A stretch of 64,000 nucleotides of DNA. Origin: Betaproteobacteria bacterium (GTDB lineage Bacteria > Pseudomonadota > Gammaproteobacteria > Burkholderiales > Usitatibacteraceae). The stretch spans positions 62,001 to 126,000 of the forward strand of contig JAEUMY010000013.1 of the NCBI GenBank assembly GCA_016791265.1. Direction: 5' to 3'. The notes under the pieces are model-generated. The model made no database searches and was not told the DNA's origin. It saw nothing but the letters and a program-made list of their open reading frames with translations. A program made the translations under genes and the position numbers. This document shows, piece after piece, positions 1 to 9,002 of the stretch. The first letter of the stretch is position 1, and each line of letters opens with the position of its first letter.

Positions 1-80
1 AGCGTTTGCGCGAAGTGATGGCCCAGCCCGCTGGATGCGCCGGTGACGAGTGCGACTTTGCTGGTCAAATCGAATTGCAT
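1..80 (-). CDS. SDR-family oxidoreductase, N-terminal fragment (runs off window)
   Basis: Only the first 26 codons are inside the window. Read on the minus strand from the ATG at 80-78, the peptide starts MQFDLTSKVALVTGASSGLG. This is the first beta-strand and glycine-rich nucleotide-binding turn of a short-chain dehydrogenase/reductase (TGxxxGxG at residues 13-20). The family binds NAD(P)H and oxidises or reduces alcohols and ketones; the substrate cannot be told from this piece. It lies just downstream of the tRNA gene, on the same strand, 40 bases from the tRNA 3' end. Confidence 0.8.
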   Translation of the reverse strand, partial: MQFDLTSKVALVTGASSGLGHHFAQT

Positions 81-120
81 GCGCCCTCGCGAGAACGACG
101 GGTGAAATTGAAAGAAAGGA

Positions 121-197
121 TGGTGGGCCGTGTTGGACTTGAACCAACGACCAAAGGATTATGAGTCCTCTGCTCTAACCAACTGAGCTAACGGCCC
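121..197 (-). tRNA. tRNA-Ile (CAU anticodon, lysidine type)
   Basis: A 77-nt cloverleaf with encoded CCA (121-123) is visible on the minus strand. The acceptor GGGCCGT pairs with ACGGCCC, followed by discriminator A and CCA. The anticodon loop is CTCATAA, so the anticodon is CAU, which could mean Met or Ile2. The variable and T-arm region (TTTGGTCG, then TTGGTTCAAGTCCAA) matches the E. coli tRNA-Ile2 pattern better than elongator tRNA-Met. A tRNA-Ile2 gene near rpoD is also a known arrangement (ileX in E. coli). The C34 would then be changed to lysidine by TilS to read AUA. The Ile assignment is by resemblance; a tRNA-Met call remains possible. Confidence 0.85.
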
Positions 198-373
198 GTG
201 AAGTCATTTTCTCATGCAAAGCCGGTTCTGCCGGCCTCTCCTCGGCGCGACACGCCAGTCGCGCCGCCACATCGGCGCGCCGTTCAGCAGGCGCCATCGG
301 CGTCCACGGGGACATCGATTGAATTCCCCTTCGCACCCTGCTGAGCTAACGGCCTGAAGTTCGCATTTTCTCA
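183..373. repeat. Imperfect direct repeat carrying the tRNA 5' end
   Basis: Copy A (183-214) covers the first 15 bases of the tRNA on the opposite strand plus its 5' flank. Copy B (341-373) repeats ctgagctaacggcc, tgaag and cattttctca with small gaps. About 27-28 of some 32 positions agree by eye. Copy B keeps the tRNA 5' acceptor and D-stem start (GGCCGTTAGCTCAG in sense) but nothing of the rest of the tRNA. It ends exactly on the stop codon of the kinase gene (371-373). It looks like the remnant of a tandem tRNA duplication or of an insertion at the tRNA. The 126 bases between the copies hold no gene. Confidence 0.75.
244..265. terminator. Hairpin downstream of the kinase gene (possible weak terminator)
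   Basis: ggcgcgac (244-251) pairs with gtcgcgcc (258-265) across a 6-base loop. A second short hairpin (gccgg/ccggc, 221-235) follows, with TTTG after it on the minus strand. Neither has a clear run of T, so intrinsic termination is uncertain. They lie between the kinase stop and the tRNA. Confidence 0.3.
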
Positions 374-2560
374 CGGCTCGCGCGGAACGGGTCCATGGCT
401 GCCGGGCACCATGTCCGGCTCAACCTCTCGCGTGTGCATTCCCGCCACCAGATTGCCAAGGTGGGCCTGCCACCACAGCCTCGATTGGCGCGGCGTCCAG
501 CGTTCGTTGCGGGCGAGGAGTTCAAGCGCCTCCTGCACGATGTCGATGGATGCGGGCCGCTCGTCGCGCTCCTTGGCCAGACAGCGAAACAGGAGATCGT
601 CCAACTCAACCGGGACGCCGGGCACAAGCGCGGAAGCGCGGGGGGGCGCGACGTTGAGCACCTGATAGGTCAGTTCGTGGTCGGTGCTCGCATCGAAAAT
701 ATTCCTGGCGCTGAGCACGTGGAACGCGGTGGCGGCCAGCGCGTAAATGTCCGCTCGCGCATCTGCGTCCGACGGGTTGCGCAAGCGCTCAGGGGCCATG
801 TAAAGCGGCGTGCCAAGCACTTTCGAATATTGGGTGAGATCACGTGTGGTTTCGCGATCGATTTCCTTCACGAGACCGAAGTCCAGCACCTTCACCACGT
901 CGAACGCGCCGCCGCGCATCGAGAGCATGATGTTTTGCGGCTTGATGTCGCGATGCACCAGTCCGTGATCATGCGCCTCCTTCAGGGCGCCGCAGACTTG
1001 CAGCAGGATATGGATGACGCGCGAGGCGGGCTGCGCGCCATGACGCTGAACCAACTCGGCAAGGGTAATACCGTTGACGAACTCCATCGCGTAGTAGATG
1101 AGGCCGGAACGGGTCCGTCCGTAGTCGTAGATTTCGATGGTATTGGGATGCGAAAGCTGGCTGCAAAGCTGCACCTCGCGCTCGAAGCGGGCGAGCATCT
1201 CGTCGGACGCTTGATAGGCTTTGAGCACTTTCACCGCCGTGGGCCGGCGCATGTTTTCATGGCGCGCTAGATAGACCTTGCTGATGCCCCCTTCGCCGAT
1301 CTGGCGAATCAGTTCGTAGCGCCCCACTCTTCGCGCCTCGCGCAGCCGCAGCACGACCAGCCACCATGATGCCGCCAGCGCCAGAGCGGCCATCACCAGA
1401 ATGGTGAAGAAGAGCAACAGGAAGGCGCTGGTGAGGTAGCTGAGTGGTTCATACGCTTCCCGCGCCTCGACTTCCAGCGCAAGGCCCATCTCGTAGTCGG
1501 GCATCCACTGCCACGCGCCAATGACTGAAACACCGCGGTAGCTGTCGTAAGGTTCAAGCAGAATGCCGGACTGGCGCGCGCGATCGGACACGAGGCGACT
1601 GGCCAAAGCATCCTGCACCAGACGCGTCGGCTCGCTCTCGGCCGGCGGGGCGAACTCGGGATCGGTTGGCGGCGCGATGCGATGGCCGAATCCATAGGAC
1701 TTTCCGCTGTCGGATGCCGACCCGTGGCGACTATCCGACAACATACGCGCGGCGGTATCGAACGCATAAGACTCACCGGTGTCGCCCGGTCGCGAGACGC
1801 GCAGAATGGTGCTGAACTGCGCCGATGAGAGCTTTCCGAAGGCCAGGACTGCGATGACCTGCCCGTCGGTGTCTCGCACCGGCGCCAGCATCCAGAGGAG
1901 CGGCGTGGTGGGCGCGACGGGTCCCGGCGCACTGGCAGGAGGAGCAGCAATGTCGATCCGCATGCGCTCCAGCAGCGGCGGGACAAATCGGCTCTCGCCC
2001 GCCCACGCCTTGGCGAGTGCGGCAAGGAAGGAAGGCTCATTCACGCTTCGTCCGCACTGTTCGAAGTGGGAGCTCGCGAGAATCCTGCCCTCGCCGTCGA
2101 GCAAATTGAACATGACGCGCTCCTCCGTCAGCGCGAGCGGTTGGCGTCGCAGGCCAGCGAGGCTCTGGGTCAGTGGCGCGCACAGCATTTCACGGGAGGC
2201 TGGCAGCCGCGCGCCGATCTGCGTGAGCCGTCGCGCGTCCGCGACCAGATCCGGGTCGGCCGTCCACCGCTCCGCATTGCGCTTGCGATCCTCGATCCAG
2301 ACACTCAGCGCCGTCGCCTGCGTGTTGAGCAATGTGGCCAGACCCGTCTGCCGAATCTCTCTGACAGAGTCATTGATCGACACATAGGTCCAGCGACCGA
2401 GCCAGGCCAGTGCCAAGCATCCGGTCAGCACAATCAGCGTCCACTGGCCCAGCGACGGGGCGATGCGCGTGCCGGCCCTGACCGGCTTCAGCTGACCCGC
2501 TTCGATGCCTGGGGGATGGCCAGCATCGGCACCGCCCGCTTGGGTCAGACCCGATCGCAA
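371..2560 (-). CDS. Membrane-bound Ser/Thr protein kinase with extracytoplasmic Cache-type sensor
   Basis: A 729-residue protein. A short N-terminal tail leads to a membrane segment (about 41-57), then about 310 residues outside that look like a double-Cache sensor (FNLLDGEGRILASS near 151-164, GDTGESYAFD near 259-268). A second membrane helix follows (about 378-404), then a Hanks-type kinase domain (about 415-690). Kinase motifs are complete: glycine loop GEGGIS (422-427), K444, HRD at 537-539 with KPQN, and DFG at 560-562, so it should be active. Ligand and targets are unknown. The start is a TTG at 2560 with AAGGGG seven bases upstream; no ATG in frame gives both the N-terminus and a ribosome site. 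It is divergent from a universal stress gene, which may share its promoter region. Confidence 0.9.
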   Translation of the reverse strand: MRSGLTQAGGADAGHPPGIEAGQLKPVRAGTRIAPSLGQWTLIVLTGCLALAWLGRWTYVSINDSVREIRQTGLATLLNTQATALSVWIEDRKRNAERWTADPDLVADARRLTQIGARLPASREMLCAPLTQSLAGLRRQPLALTEERVMFNLLDGEGRILASSHFEQCGRSVNEPSFLAALAKAWAGESRFVPPLLERMRIDIAAPPASAPGPVAPTTPLLWMLAPVRDTDGQVIAVLAFGKLSSAQFSTILRVSRPGDTGESYAFDTAARMLSDSRHGSASDSGKSYGFGHRIAPPTDPEFAPPAESEPTRLVQDALASRLVSDRARQSGILLEPYDSYRGVSVIGAWQWMPDYEMGLALEVEAREAYEPLSYLTSAFLLLFFTILVMAALALAASWWLVVLRLREARRVGRYELIRQIGEGGISKVYLARHENMRRPTAVKVLKAYQASDEMLARFEREVQLCSQLSHPNTIEIYDYGRTRSGLIYYAMEFVNGITLAELVQRHGAQPASRVIHILLQVCGALKEAHDHGLVHRDIKPQNIMLSMRGGAFDVVKVLDFGLVKEIDRETTRDLTQYSKVLGTPLYMAPERLRNPSDADARADIYALAATAFHVLSARNIFDASTDHELTYQVLNVAPPRASALVPGVPVELDDLLFRCLAKERDERPASIDIVQEALELLARNERWTPRQSRLWWQAHLGNLVAGMHTREVEPDMVPGSHGPVPREP

Positions 2561-2654
2561 TCGATTTCCCCTTGATGGCCGTCAAACCGCTCAGGGCTGT
2601 GGCAACCTATGATTTCATTCATCAACCAGACGCGCCTTGTGCGAGGAGTTCAGC

Positions 2655-3080
2655 ATGAAGTTCCTGCTTGCCGTGGACGGATCGGATTGTTCGATTAGGG
2701 CGGCGAAGTATCTTGCCGCCCACTTGGACTTGTTCAAGACGCAACCGGAATTGCAACTCGTCAATGTGCATGCGCCGGTCGCCTCCGCCCGCGTTCGTGC
2801 CTATGTCGGAAAGGAAGCGCTGGACAAATACTACGCCGAGGAAAGCGAGGATGCACTGAAGCCCGCCTGCGCGGTCATGGATGCGCATGGCCTCAAGTAT
2901 CAGATCTTCAGGCTGGTGGGCGATGTCGCGGCGGAGGTCAATCGCAAGGCCACGGAACTGGGATGCACCATGATCGTGATGGGCACCCACGGACACGGCA
3001 ATCTAGGCAATTTGATGATGGGCTCGGTGGCCACCCGAGTGCTGGCCGAGAGCAAGATCCCGGTTCTGCTCATCAAGTAG
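2655..3080 (+). CDS. Universal stress protein (UspA family)
   Basis: A 141-residue single-domain Usp protein. It begins MKFLLAVDGSDCS, the usual first strand with the conserved Asp. It ends with the ATP-binding motif G-2x-G-9x-G-S (MGTHGHGN at 109-116, GS at 123-124), so it is of the ATP-binding type. Such proteins accumulate under starvation and oxidative stress; their exact role is not known. The ATG at 2655 is chosen over an in-frame GTG at 2637 because GAGGAG lies just before it and the family starts at this point. TATGAT at 2608-2613 could be a -10 element, with a poor -35. A strong hairpin follows the stop. Confidence 0.92.
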   Translation: MKFLLAVDGSDCSIRAAKYLAAHLDLFKTQPELQLVNVHAPVASARVRAYVGKEALDKYYAEESEDALKPACAVMDAHGLKYQIFRLVGDVAAEVNRKATELGCTMIVMGTHGHGNLGNLMMGSVATRVLAESKIPVLLIK

Positions 3081-3097
3081 GCACACGGGCTTTGCAA

Positions 3098-3131
3098 AGC
3101 GACAAGGGCAGCCGAGGCTGCCCTTGTCGCT
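3098..3131. terminator. Strong hairpin between convergent usp and rpoD genes
   Basis: A perfect 15-bp stem (3098-3112 with 3117-3131, core gcgacaagggcagc) closes a 4-base loop CGAG. It stands between two convergent stop codons, so it can stop transcription from both sides. There is only a short T-run on the minus strand (TTTGC) and none on the plus strand. Copy 1 of the iterated palindrome follows five bases later. Confidence 0.75.
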
Positions 3132-3185
3132 CTTACGAATATTCGCTTACGCAGGGAGCTGCTTAAGCGGCAATCCGGCCGTCGA

Positions 3186-5102
3186 TCAGCTCTCGTTTTC
3201 GAGGAAGCTGCGCAGTTTTTCCGAGCGGGACGGATGGCGCAACTTGCGCAGCGCCTTGGCCTCGATTTGACGAATACGCTCGCGCGTCACGTCAAACTGC
3301 TTGCCGACTTCCTCCAGCGTATGGTCGGTGTTCATCTCGATGCCGAATCGCATGCGCAGCACCTTGGCTTCGCGCGGCGTCAGAGAGTCCAGGACGTCCT
3401 TGGTCACGTCACGCAAGCTGGAGTACAGCGCGGAATCAGCCGGTGCCAGATTGGACTGATCCTCGATGAAATCGCCCAGGTGCGAGTCGTCATCATCGCC
3501 GATGGGCGTTTCCATGGAGATGGGCTCCTTGGAAATCTTGAGAATCTTGCGAATCTTGTCTTCGGGCATCTCCATCTTGACCGCCAACGTCGCCGGGTCC
3601 GGCTCGACGCCAGTCTCCTGCAGGATTTGCCGCGAGATGCGATTCATCTTATTGATGGTCTCAATCATATGCACCGGAATGCGAATGGTGCGCGCTTGGT
3701 CGGCGATTGAGCGGGTGATGGCCTGGCGGATCCACCAGGTCGCATAGGTCGAGAACTTGTAGCCGCGGCGGTATTCGAATTTGTCGACGGCCTTCATGAG
3801 CCCGATGTTGCCTTCCTGAATCAAATCCAGGAACTGCAGGCCACGATTGGTGTACTTCTTGGCAATTGAAATCACCAGGCGCAGGTTGGCCTCGATCATT
3901 TCGCGCTTCGCTCGACGCGCCTTCGCTTCGCCCGTGGACATTTGGCGGGCGATCTCCTTCAAGTCCTTGATCGGGATGCCGACATCTTTCTGCAACTGCA
4001 GAATGGCGTCTTGCTGTTCGAGAATGGATGGCTTGAAGCGAGCCAACGCGGCGGAATAGTTTTTGCCGAGCGCGATCTCTTCGGCGACCCACTTAAGATT
4101 GGTCTCGTTGCCGGGAAAGGTCTTGATGAAGTGCGCGCGCGGCATCAGTGCGTTCTTGGTGCAAAGCTCCATGATTTCGCGCTCGTGCTTGCGCACTTTC
4201 TCGACCAGACCGCGCAGCCCGTTGCACAACGCCTCGACTTGCTTCGCGCTGAAGCGGATTTGCATCAGTTCCTCGGAAATTTCTTCCTGCAGGTCCTTGT
4301 AGGCACGTGAGCGATAACCCTTCTCCGCCAGCGTCTTCTTCATCTTCTTGTACTGACGGCGGATGCGGTTGAACTTCTCCAGCGAGTCCTGCTTGAGCTG
4401 TTCGAGGTTGGCGGCGGCGATGGAGCCATCCTCGTCCTCCTCCTCGATTTCCTCTTCTTCGCTTTCTTCCTCGGGCAGAGCCTGCTCGGCCACTTCCGCT
4501 TCGTTGGGATCGACCAGGCCATCCACAACATCGTCAACCCGGATCTCGTCCTTCTCGATCATGTCGGCAAGACGCAGGATTTCCTCGATGGTGGTGGGGC
4601 AGGACGAGATGGCGAAAATCATGTGCTTCAGGCCATCTTCAATACGCTTGGCGATCTCGATCTCGCCTTCGCGCGTCAAAAGCTCGACAGACCCCATTTC
4701 GCGCATGTACATGCGGACGGGGTCGGTGGTACGCCCGAATTCGGAGTCGACCGTGGAAGACAATGCCTCTTCGGCCTCTTCAACCGCCTCCTCGTCGGTG
4801 ACGGGCGGCGGCGCGTCATTCATGAGCAGCGTTTCGGCGTCGGGGGCCTCGTCGTAGACCTGAATACCCATGTCGTTGAACATGGACACCACGCCTTCGA
4901 TCTGCTCGGCGTCGGTGATGTCTTCGGGCAGGTGGTCGTTGATCTCGGCGTACGTGATGTACCCACGTTCCTTGCCGAGGACGATGAGATTCTTCAGGCG
5001 CTTTTTCTGCGCCTCGACATCGGCAGCCTTGAGTTCGACCTTCTCGCTGGGCATGGCCTTGCGACTGGATGACGCTTGGGAGGATTGACGCTTTGTAGTC
5101 AC
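3186..5102 (-). CDS. rpoD: RNA polymerase primary sigma factor RpoD (sigma70)
   Basis: A 638-residue housekeeping sigma factor that directs core RNA polymerase to -35/-10 promoters. Visible parts are region 1.1 with the acidic linker (a run of Glu/Asp near 210-227), region 2 with the [20 protein letters not shown] core and the [10 protein letters not shown] -10 reading helix, region 3, and region 4 with the helix-turn-helix [19 protein letters not shown] near the end. Length and layout are as in other proteobacterial RpoD proteins. The start is GTG at 5102 and no clear Shine-Dalgarno sequence precedes it. It is the last gene of the rpsU-yqeY-dnaG-rpoD operon, 135 bases after dnaG; that gap holds AT-rich segments that could carry an internal promoter, but none is convincing. 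Confidence 0.97.
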   Translation of the reverse strand: MTTKRQSSQASSSRKAMPSEKVELKAADVEAQKKRLKNLIVLGKERGYITYAEINDHLPEDITDAEQIEGVVSMFNDMGIQVYDEAPDAETLLMNDAPPPVTDEEAVEEAEEALSSTVDSEFGRTTDPVRMYMREMGSVELLTREGEIEIAKRIEDGLKHMIFAISSCPTTIEEILRLADMIEKDEIRVDDVVDGLVDPNEAEVAEQALPEEESEEEEIEEEDEDGSIAAANLEQLKQDSLEKFNRIRRQYKKMKKTLAEKGYRSRAYKDLQEEISEELMQIRFSAKQVEALCNGLRGLVEKVRKHEREIMELCTKNALMPRAHFIKTFPGNETNLKWVAEEIALGKNYSAALARFKPSILEQQDAILQLQKDVGIPIKDLKEIARQMSTGEAKARRAKREMIEANLRLVISIAKKYTNRGLQFLDLIQEGNIGLMKAVDKFEYRRGYKFSTYATWWIRQAITRSIADQARTIRIPVHMIETINKMNRISRQILQETGVEPDPATLAVKMEMPEDKIRKILKISKEPISMETPIGDDDDSHLGDFIEDQSNLAPADSALYSSLRDVTKDVLDSLTPREAKVLRMRFGIEMNTDHTLEEVGKQFDVTRERIRQIEAKALRKLRHPSRSEKLRSFLENES

Positions 5103-5237
5103 GGTAGGTTCAGACCTGATGAAGGATTATCAGCGGCGTTGCGGAAAACCCTCAATTTTACTGAAGTTCGACGCGATTGGGAAGAATTTTGACGAGCAGA
5201 CCGTAATATCCACTTTGCGTTCAAGGACTTGCCAACT

Positions 5238-6971
5238 TCAAGAGAAGAGCGCGCGATATTCCCGTGACTCGGCCTCGGTGAGCTGACCTTCCGCCGCTCG
5301 CATGGCAAGCGCATTGCGGCGCGCACGTCTCTGATCCGATTTGAGTTTTTCCAGGCAGTCGGCAAACTCGGCTGCGGCCGCCGGCTCATCCAGCACAACA
5401 TCTGTCATGCTGGATGCGAGGGCCTCCGCGATGAAAGCGTCATCGGGTCTCCCTCGGAACGACTCGAGAATCAATGCCTGCGAGCACTCGAAGTCGCAAT
5501 CGCGCAAGAAAGCGGCCAGTTCGGCCGCGGCCCTGAGCGCGCCGCTGGACTCCGGCCCGACGGTGACATCAAAGTTTGCCGCAAGCCGTGGCCAGTTCAG
5601 CATCAACGCCGCGATACGATTCTCGGATGTACGGACTGGCGCCGACCGGCGGGCTGAGGCGTGTCTGGCTGATCCGGGGCTTGGAGCCGTCCTCTCCGCC
5701 GGGATCACCTGCAGCAACTCTTCCGACGTCATCCCCGCCAATTCCGCGAGTCGCTTTCGCAGCAGCAAAGAGAGCCCCGGGGCCTGAATCTGTCTGATCA
5801 GCGGCGCCGCCTCGCTCAGGAAGCGAACCCGACCTTCATCGCTCTTGAGGTCGTTGCGCTCGGCGAGCTCACTCACCAGATACGCAGACAACGGTTTTGC
5901 ATTGGCGGCGGCCGCGAGAAAGGCGTCCGCCCCCTTCGATCGAACAAACGAATCCGGGTCGTCCTCCGCAGGAAGGAAAAGAAAACTCACGGACTTGCCG
6001 TCGGCGACCACCGGCAGCACCACTTCCAATGCGCGCCAAGCCGCCTTTCGTCCCGCCTTGTCACCATCGAAGCAGAAGACCAGGTTGTCCGCGAGGCGAA
6101 GCAGTTTCTCGACATGCACAGGCGTGGTCGCAGTGCCGAGAGTCGCAACTGCGTTTTCGACGCCATGCTGCGCCAGCGCGACCACATCCATGTACCCCTC
6201 GACCACGATGACTTGCTTCAAGTCTCGAATGGCGCGTCTCGCGTGGTACAGACCGTACAGTTCACGCCCCTTTTCAAACAAGGGGGTTTCGGGAGAATTC
6301 AGGTACTTGGGCTCGCCGACACCAGTGACTCGCCCGCCGAATCCGATCACGTTGCCGCGCGCGTCGAGAATGGGAAACATGACTCGGCCGCGAAAGCGGT
6401 CGTAACGACGCCCCTCTTCGGAATCGATCACCAGGCCGGCGTCCTTCAGCGCGGCACTCGAATAGTCTTCGACCGCCGCCCTGAGTCCCTGCCAATCGTC
6501 CGGCGCGTACCCCAGGCCAAACTTGGCGGCGATTTCGCCGGAGAGACCACGGCCTTTCAGGTAGTCGATGGCTTGCTGCGAGCGCTTCAACTCACGGCGA
6601 TAAAAAGCCAGCGACTTGTTCAACACGTCACCCAGAGACAGTGCGGCCTGGTCCTGCTCCGCCGTGCGTTCGCGCCGCCCATCGTCCGGCACATTCAACC
6701 CGACGCCTTCGGCAAGCTCCTTCACCGCCTCGACAAAACCCAGCCCCGAGTATTCCATGAGGAAACTGATCGCCGTGCCATGCGCGCCGCAACCAAAGCA
6801 GTGATAGAACTGCTTCGTCGGACTCACCGAAAAGCTCGGAGTCTTCTCGTTGTGAAAGGGACAGCAGGCCGAAAAGTTCTGGCCGGCCTTCTTCAGCTTC
6901 ACATGGCGGTCGATCACGTCGACAATGTCGACGCGACCAAGTAGCTGCTGAATGAAGTCCTGGGGAATCAC
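5238..6971 (-). CDS. dnaG: DNA primase DnaG
   Basis: A 577-residue primase that lays RNA primers at the replication fork. The N-terminal CHC2 zinc finger is intact (C37, H40, C58, C61 in CPFHNEK and YHCFGCGAHG). The TOPRIM catalytic core shows VVEGYMDVVALAQHG and the acidic FCFDGDKAGRKA motif. The C-terminal helicase-binding domain is present but poorly conserved. The start is GTG at 6971, giving the family-typical MIPQDFIQ. It sits between yqeY and rpoD in the macromolecular synthesis operon. Confidence 0.97.
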   Translation of the reverse strand: MIPQDFIQQLLGRVDIVDVIDRHVKLKKAGQNFSACCPFHNEKTPSFSVSPTKQFYHCFGCGAHGTAISFLMEYSGLGFVEAVKELAEGVGLNVPDDGRRERTAEQDQAALSLGDVLNKSLAFYRRELKRSQQAIDYLKGRGLSGEIAAKFGLGYAPDDWQGLRAAVEDYSSAALKDAGLVIDSEEGRRYDRFRGRVMFPILDARGNVIGFGGRVTGVGEPKYLNSPETPLFEKGRELYGLYHARRAIRDLKQVIVVEGYMDVVALAQHGVENAVATLGTATTPVHVEKLLRLADNLVFCFDGDKAGRKAAWRALEVVLPVVADGKSVSFLFLPAEDDPDSFVRSKGADAFLAAAANAKPLSAYLVSELAERNDLKSDEGRVRFLSEAAPLIRQIQAPGLSLLLRKRLAELAGMTSEELLQVIPAERTAPSPGSARHASARRSAPVRTSENRIAALMLNWPRLAANFDVTVGPESSGALRAAAELAAFLRDCDFECSQALILESFRGRPDDAFIAEALASSMTDVVLDEPAAAAEFADCLEKLKSDQRRARRNALAMRAAEGQLTEAESREYRALFS

Positions 6972-7059
6972 GCTGGATCGAAAGATGTGCGATCCAAAGT
7001 ATAAGACTTCAGCTCATCCAGGCGGAGTCGAATTCCAGCCGCGTGCAAAAGTGCTGCGA

Positions 7060-7503
7060 TCAACCGAGGCGAGACTTCACCAAACCGGATAGCTTGCCCA
7101 TGTCAGCACGGCCCGCGACCATCGGCCGCAGCGCATTCATGACCTTGCCCATGTCCTTGGCGCCCTGTGCGCCGGTCTCGGCCACCACGCGATCAATTGC
7201 CGCCAAGACTTCGGCTTCGGACAATGGTTGTGGCATGTAGGTTGCCAAGACGGACAGTTCGAACTCCTCCTTTGCCACCAAATCAGGACGGCTGCCCGCT
7301 TTGTACAGCTCGATCGAGTCCTTCCGCTGTTTCACCATCTTGTCGATGATGCCGAGGATATCTGCGTCAGACAGCGTGATGCGTTCATCAACTTCCTTCT
7401 GCTTTAGCGCCGCCTGCAGAAGGCGTATCGCAGCGAGCCTGTCAGACTCGCGTGCCTTCATGGCGGCTTTCATGTCCTCATTGATCTGTTCACGCAATGA
7501 CAT
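7060..7503 (-). CDS. yqeY: GatB/YqeY domain protein
   Basis: A 147-residue helical protein of the YqeY family (MSLREQINEDMKAAMKARES start, LATYMPQPLSEAEV in the middle). The family resembles the tail domain of the GatB subunit of the tRNA amidotransferase, which contacts tRNA, but YqeY stands alone and its role is not settled. It lies between rpsU and dnaG, a common position in bacteria. Gaps of about 86-88 bases separate it from both neighbours. Confidence 0.93.
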   Translation of the reverse strand: MSLREQINEDMKAAMKARESDRLAAIRLLQAALKQKEVDERITLSDADILGIIDKMVKQRKDSIELYKAGSRPDLVAKEEFELSVLATYMPQPLSEAEVLAAIDRVVAETGAQGAKDMGKVMNALRPMVAGRADMGKLSGLVKSRLG

Positions 7504-7589
7504 GGAAACTCCTGGCTCAAAAAATACTTCGGGCAGGGCATCCAGATGGATGGCCTGCCCGACAATCGTCCGGATGAAACGTGTTCGGC

Positions 7590-7802
7590 TTAGTAAAGCT
7601 TGGGGGGCAGCATCTGGCTGCGCAGGCGCTTGAAGCGGCGCTTCACCGCGGCCGCATGTTTGCGCTTGCGCTCTGCGGTCGGCTTCTCGTAGAACTCGCG
7701 AGCACGAAGCTCGGTGAGCAGGCCGGTTTTTTCGACTGCGCGCTTGAAGCGGCGAAGCGCCACATCAAACGGCTCATTTTCCTTCAGGCGAACGATAGGC
7801 AT
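7590..7802 (-). CDS. rpsU: Small ribosomal subunit protein bS21
   Basis: A 70-residue basic protein ([20 protein letters not shown] start, then a Lys/Arg-rich tail) of the 30S subunit that helps mRNA selection at initiation. The ATG at 7802 gives the family length; the longer in-frame reading to 7850 adds 16 residues foreign to bS21 and would run into the -10 element. It is the first gene of the operon with yqeY, dnaG and rpoD. No good Shine-Dalgarno sequence is visible. Confidence 0.96.
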   Translation of the reverse strand: MPIVRLKENEPFDVALRRFKRAVEKTGLLTELRAREFYEKPTAERKRKHAAAVKRRFKRLRSQMLPPKLY

Positions 7803-7839
7803 GGAATTCTGGGGTCCGGTGACGATTGAAAAGCTCGCT

Positions 7840-7868
7840 ATAATAATCACTTAGCTGACTCGCCGCAA
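7840..7868 (-). promoter_or_regulatory. sigma70 promoter of the rpsU-yqeY-dnaG-rpoD operon
   Basis: On the minus strand the -35 box TTGCGG (7868-7863) and the -10 box TATTAT (7845-7840) are 17 bases apart, and the rpsU ATG lies about 38 bases downstream. Four of six -35 bases match consensus (TTGACA), as do five of six -10 bases (TATAAT). The rest of the intergenic stretch up to tsaD (7869-7973) holds only the tsaD ribosome site. Confidence 0.7.
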
Positions 7869-7973
7869 GCCCCGATCCGGTTTTCCTCGCCGCACCGCAA
7901 GAATGTCCAGAGATGCCGCTTCGTCCATTCTCCGATCTCTCCACGCAGTCGCAATCGACCCTGAAGGACTACT

Positions 7974-9002
7974 TTGCTGATTCTGGGCCTCGAAACTTCG
8001 TGCGACGAGACTGGCGTCGCTCTATTTGACTCAAGTGAGGGCTTGCTCGCGGATGCGCTGCACTCTCAAGTCGCTATGCATGCGGACTACGGGGGGGTGG
8101 TGCCAGAGCTCGCGTCCCGTGACCATATTCGGCGTTTGATCCCTCTCACGCAGTACGCGCTCCAATCCGCCCAGCGCAAGCTTTCCGACATTGATGCCAT
8201 CGCCTTTACCGAAGGTCCAGGCCTCGGCGGCGCACTCCTGACCGGCGCGGGATTGGCCGCGGGTCTTGGCCTGGTGTTGCGCAAGCCCCTGATCCCCGTA
8301 CATCATTTGGAGGGCCATCTCCTATCGCCGCTGATGTCGGGTGAACGCCCAGCCCCGCCTTACGTCGCATTGCTGGTTTCTGGCGGCCACACCCAGATCA
8401 TGCTCGTATCCGGCGTCGGCCAATACGAATTGCTGGGCGAGACCATCGATGACGCGGCGGGCGAAGCTTTTGACAAGTCGGCATCACTGCTGGGCCTGGG
8501 CTATCCGGGTGGACCCGCATTGTCGCGCTTGGCTGAACGCGGAAACCCGGATCGGCATCCACTTCCGAGACCCATGCTGCGGAGTGGTGACCTCAATTTC
8601 AGTTTCAGCGGGCTGAAGACGGCCGTCGTCACACTCGTCCGGCAACGTCGCAGCGAACGCGAGCACCTCGATGAGCAAGACAAGGCTGACATCGCAGCAA
8701 GCTTTCAAGCGGCGGTGGTGGAAGTGCTAACCGCAAAGTGCCTGATCGCGCTCAAGGAGACCGGCGCCAAAACGCTCGTAGTTGCCGGCGGGGTGGGCGC
8801 TAACGCCTCGCTGAGATATCGCCTCAGGACGGACACGAAGGCCATCGACTGTAAAGTCATGTTCCCGCCGCCGAATCTATGCACCGACAACGGGGCGATG
8901 ATCGGCCATGCCGCGGCGCTGAGATGGGAGGCTGGCATTGCGAATATTCGCAACGCGGATGATGGTTTCGACATCCGGCCTAACTGGCCGTTAGGTGGCT
9001 AG
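7974..9002 (+). CDS. tsaD: tRNA N6-threonylcarbamoyladenosine transferase TsaD
   Basis: A 342-residue ASKHA-fold enzyme. With TsaB and TsaE it moves the threonylcarbamoyl group from TC-AMP to A37 of ANN-reading tRNAs. The metal site HHLEGH is at 110-115, SGGHTQ follows at 136-141, and [11 protein letters not shown] and TDNGAMIG are further on. The start is a TTG at 7974 ([14 protein letters not shown] in the family pattern) with GAAGGA six bases before it. It is divergent from rpsU. Its stop overlaps the stop of the convergent DUF4124 gene in the tetramer CTAG (8999-9002). Confidence 0.96.
   Translation: MLILGLETSCDETGVALFDSSEGLLADALHSQVAMHADYGGVVPELASRDHIRRLIPLTQYALQSAQRKLSDIDAIAFTEGPGLGGALLTGAGLAAGLGLVLRKPLIPVHHLEGHLLSPLMSGERPAPPYVALLVSGGHTQIMLVSGVGQYELLGETIDDAAGEAFDKSASLLGLGYPGGPALSRLAERGNPDRHPLPRPMLRSGDLNFSFSGLKTAVVTLVRQRRSEREHLDEQDKADIAASFQAAVVEVLTAKCLIALKETGAKTLVVAGGVGANASLRYRLRTDTKAIDCKVMFPPPNLCTDNGAMIGHAAALRWEAGIANIRNADDGFDIRPNWPLGG

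Noticed and set aside
121-197. Elongator tRNA-Met
   Set aside because: The anticodon CAU fits both, but the variable and T-arm region resembles tRNA-Ile2 more. Not fully excluded.
395-1270. 291-codon open frame on the plus strand across the kinase gene
   Set aside because: It is antisense to a kinase domain with all catalytic motifs; the translation has no domain pattern. Long antisense frames are expected in GC-rich DNA.
2637-2654. Earlier GTG start of the universal stress gene
   Set aside because: It would place the GAGGAG ribosome site inside the coding region and adds residues not seen in the family.
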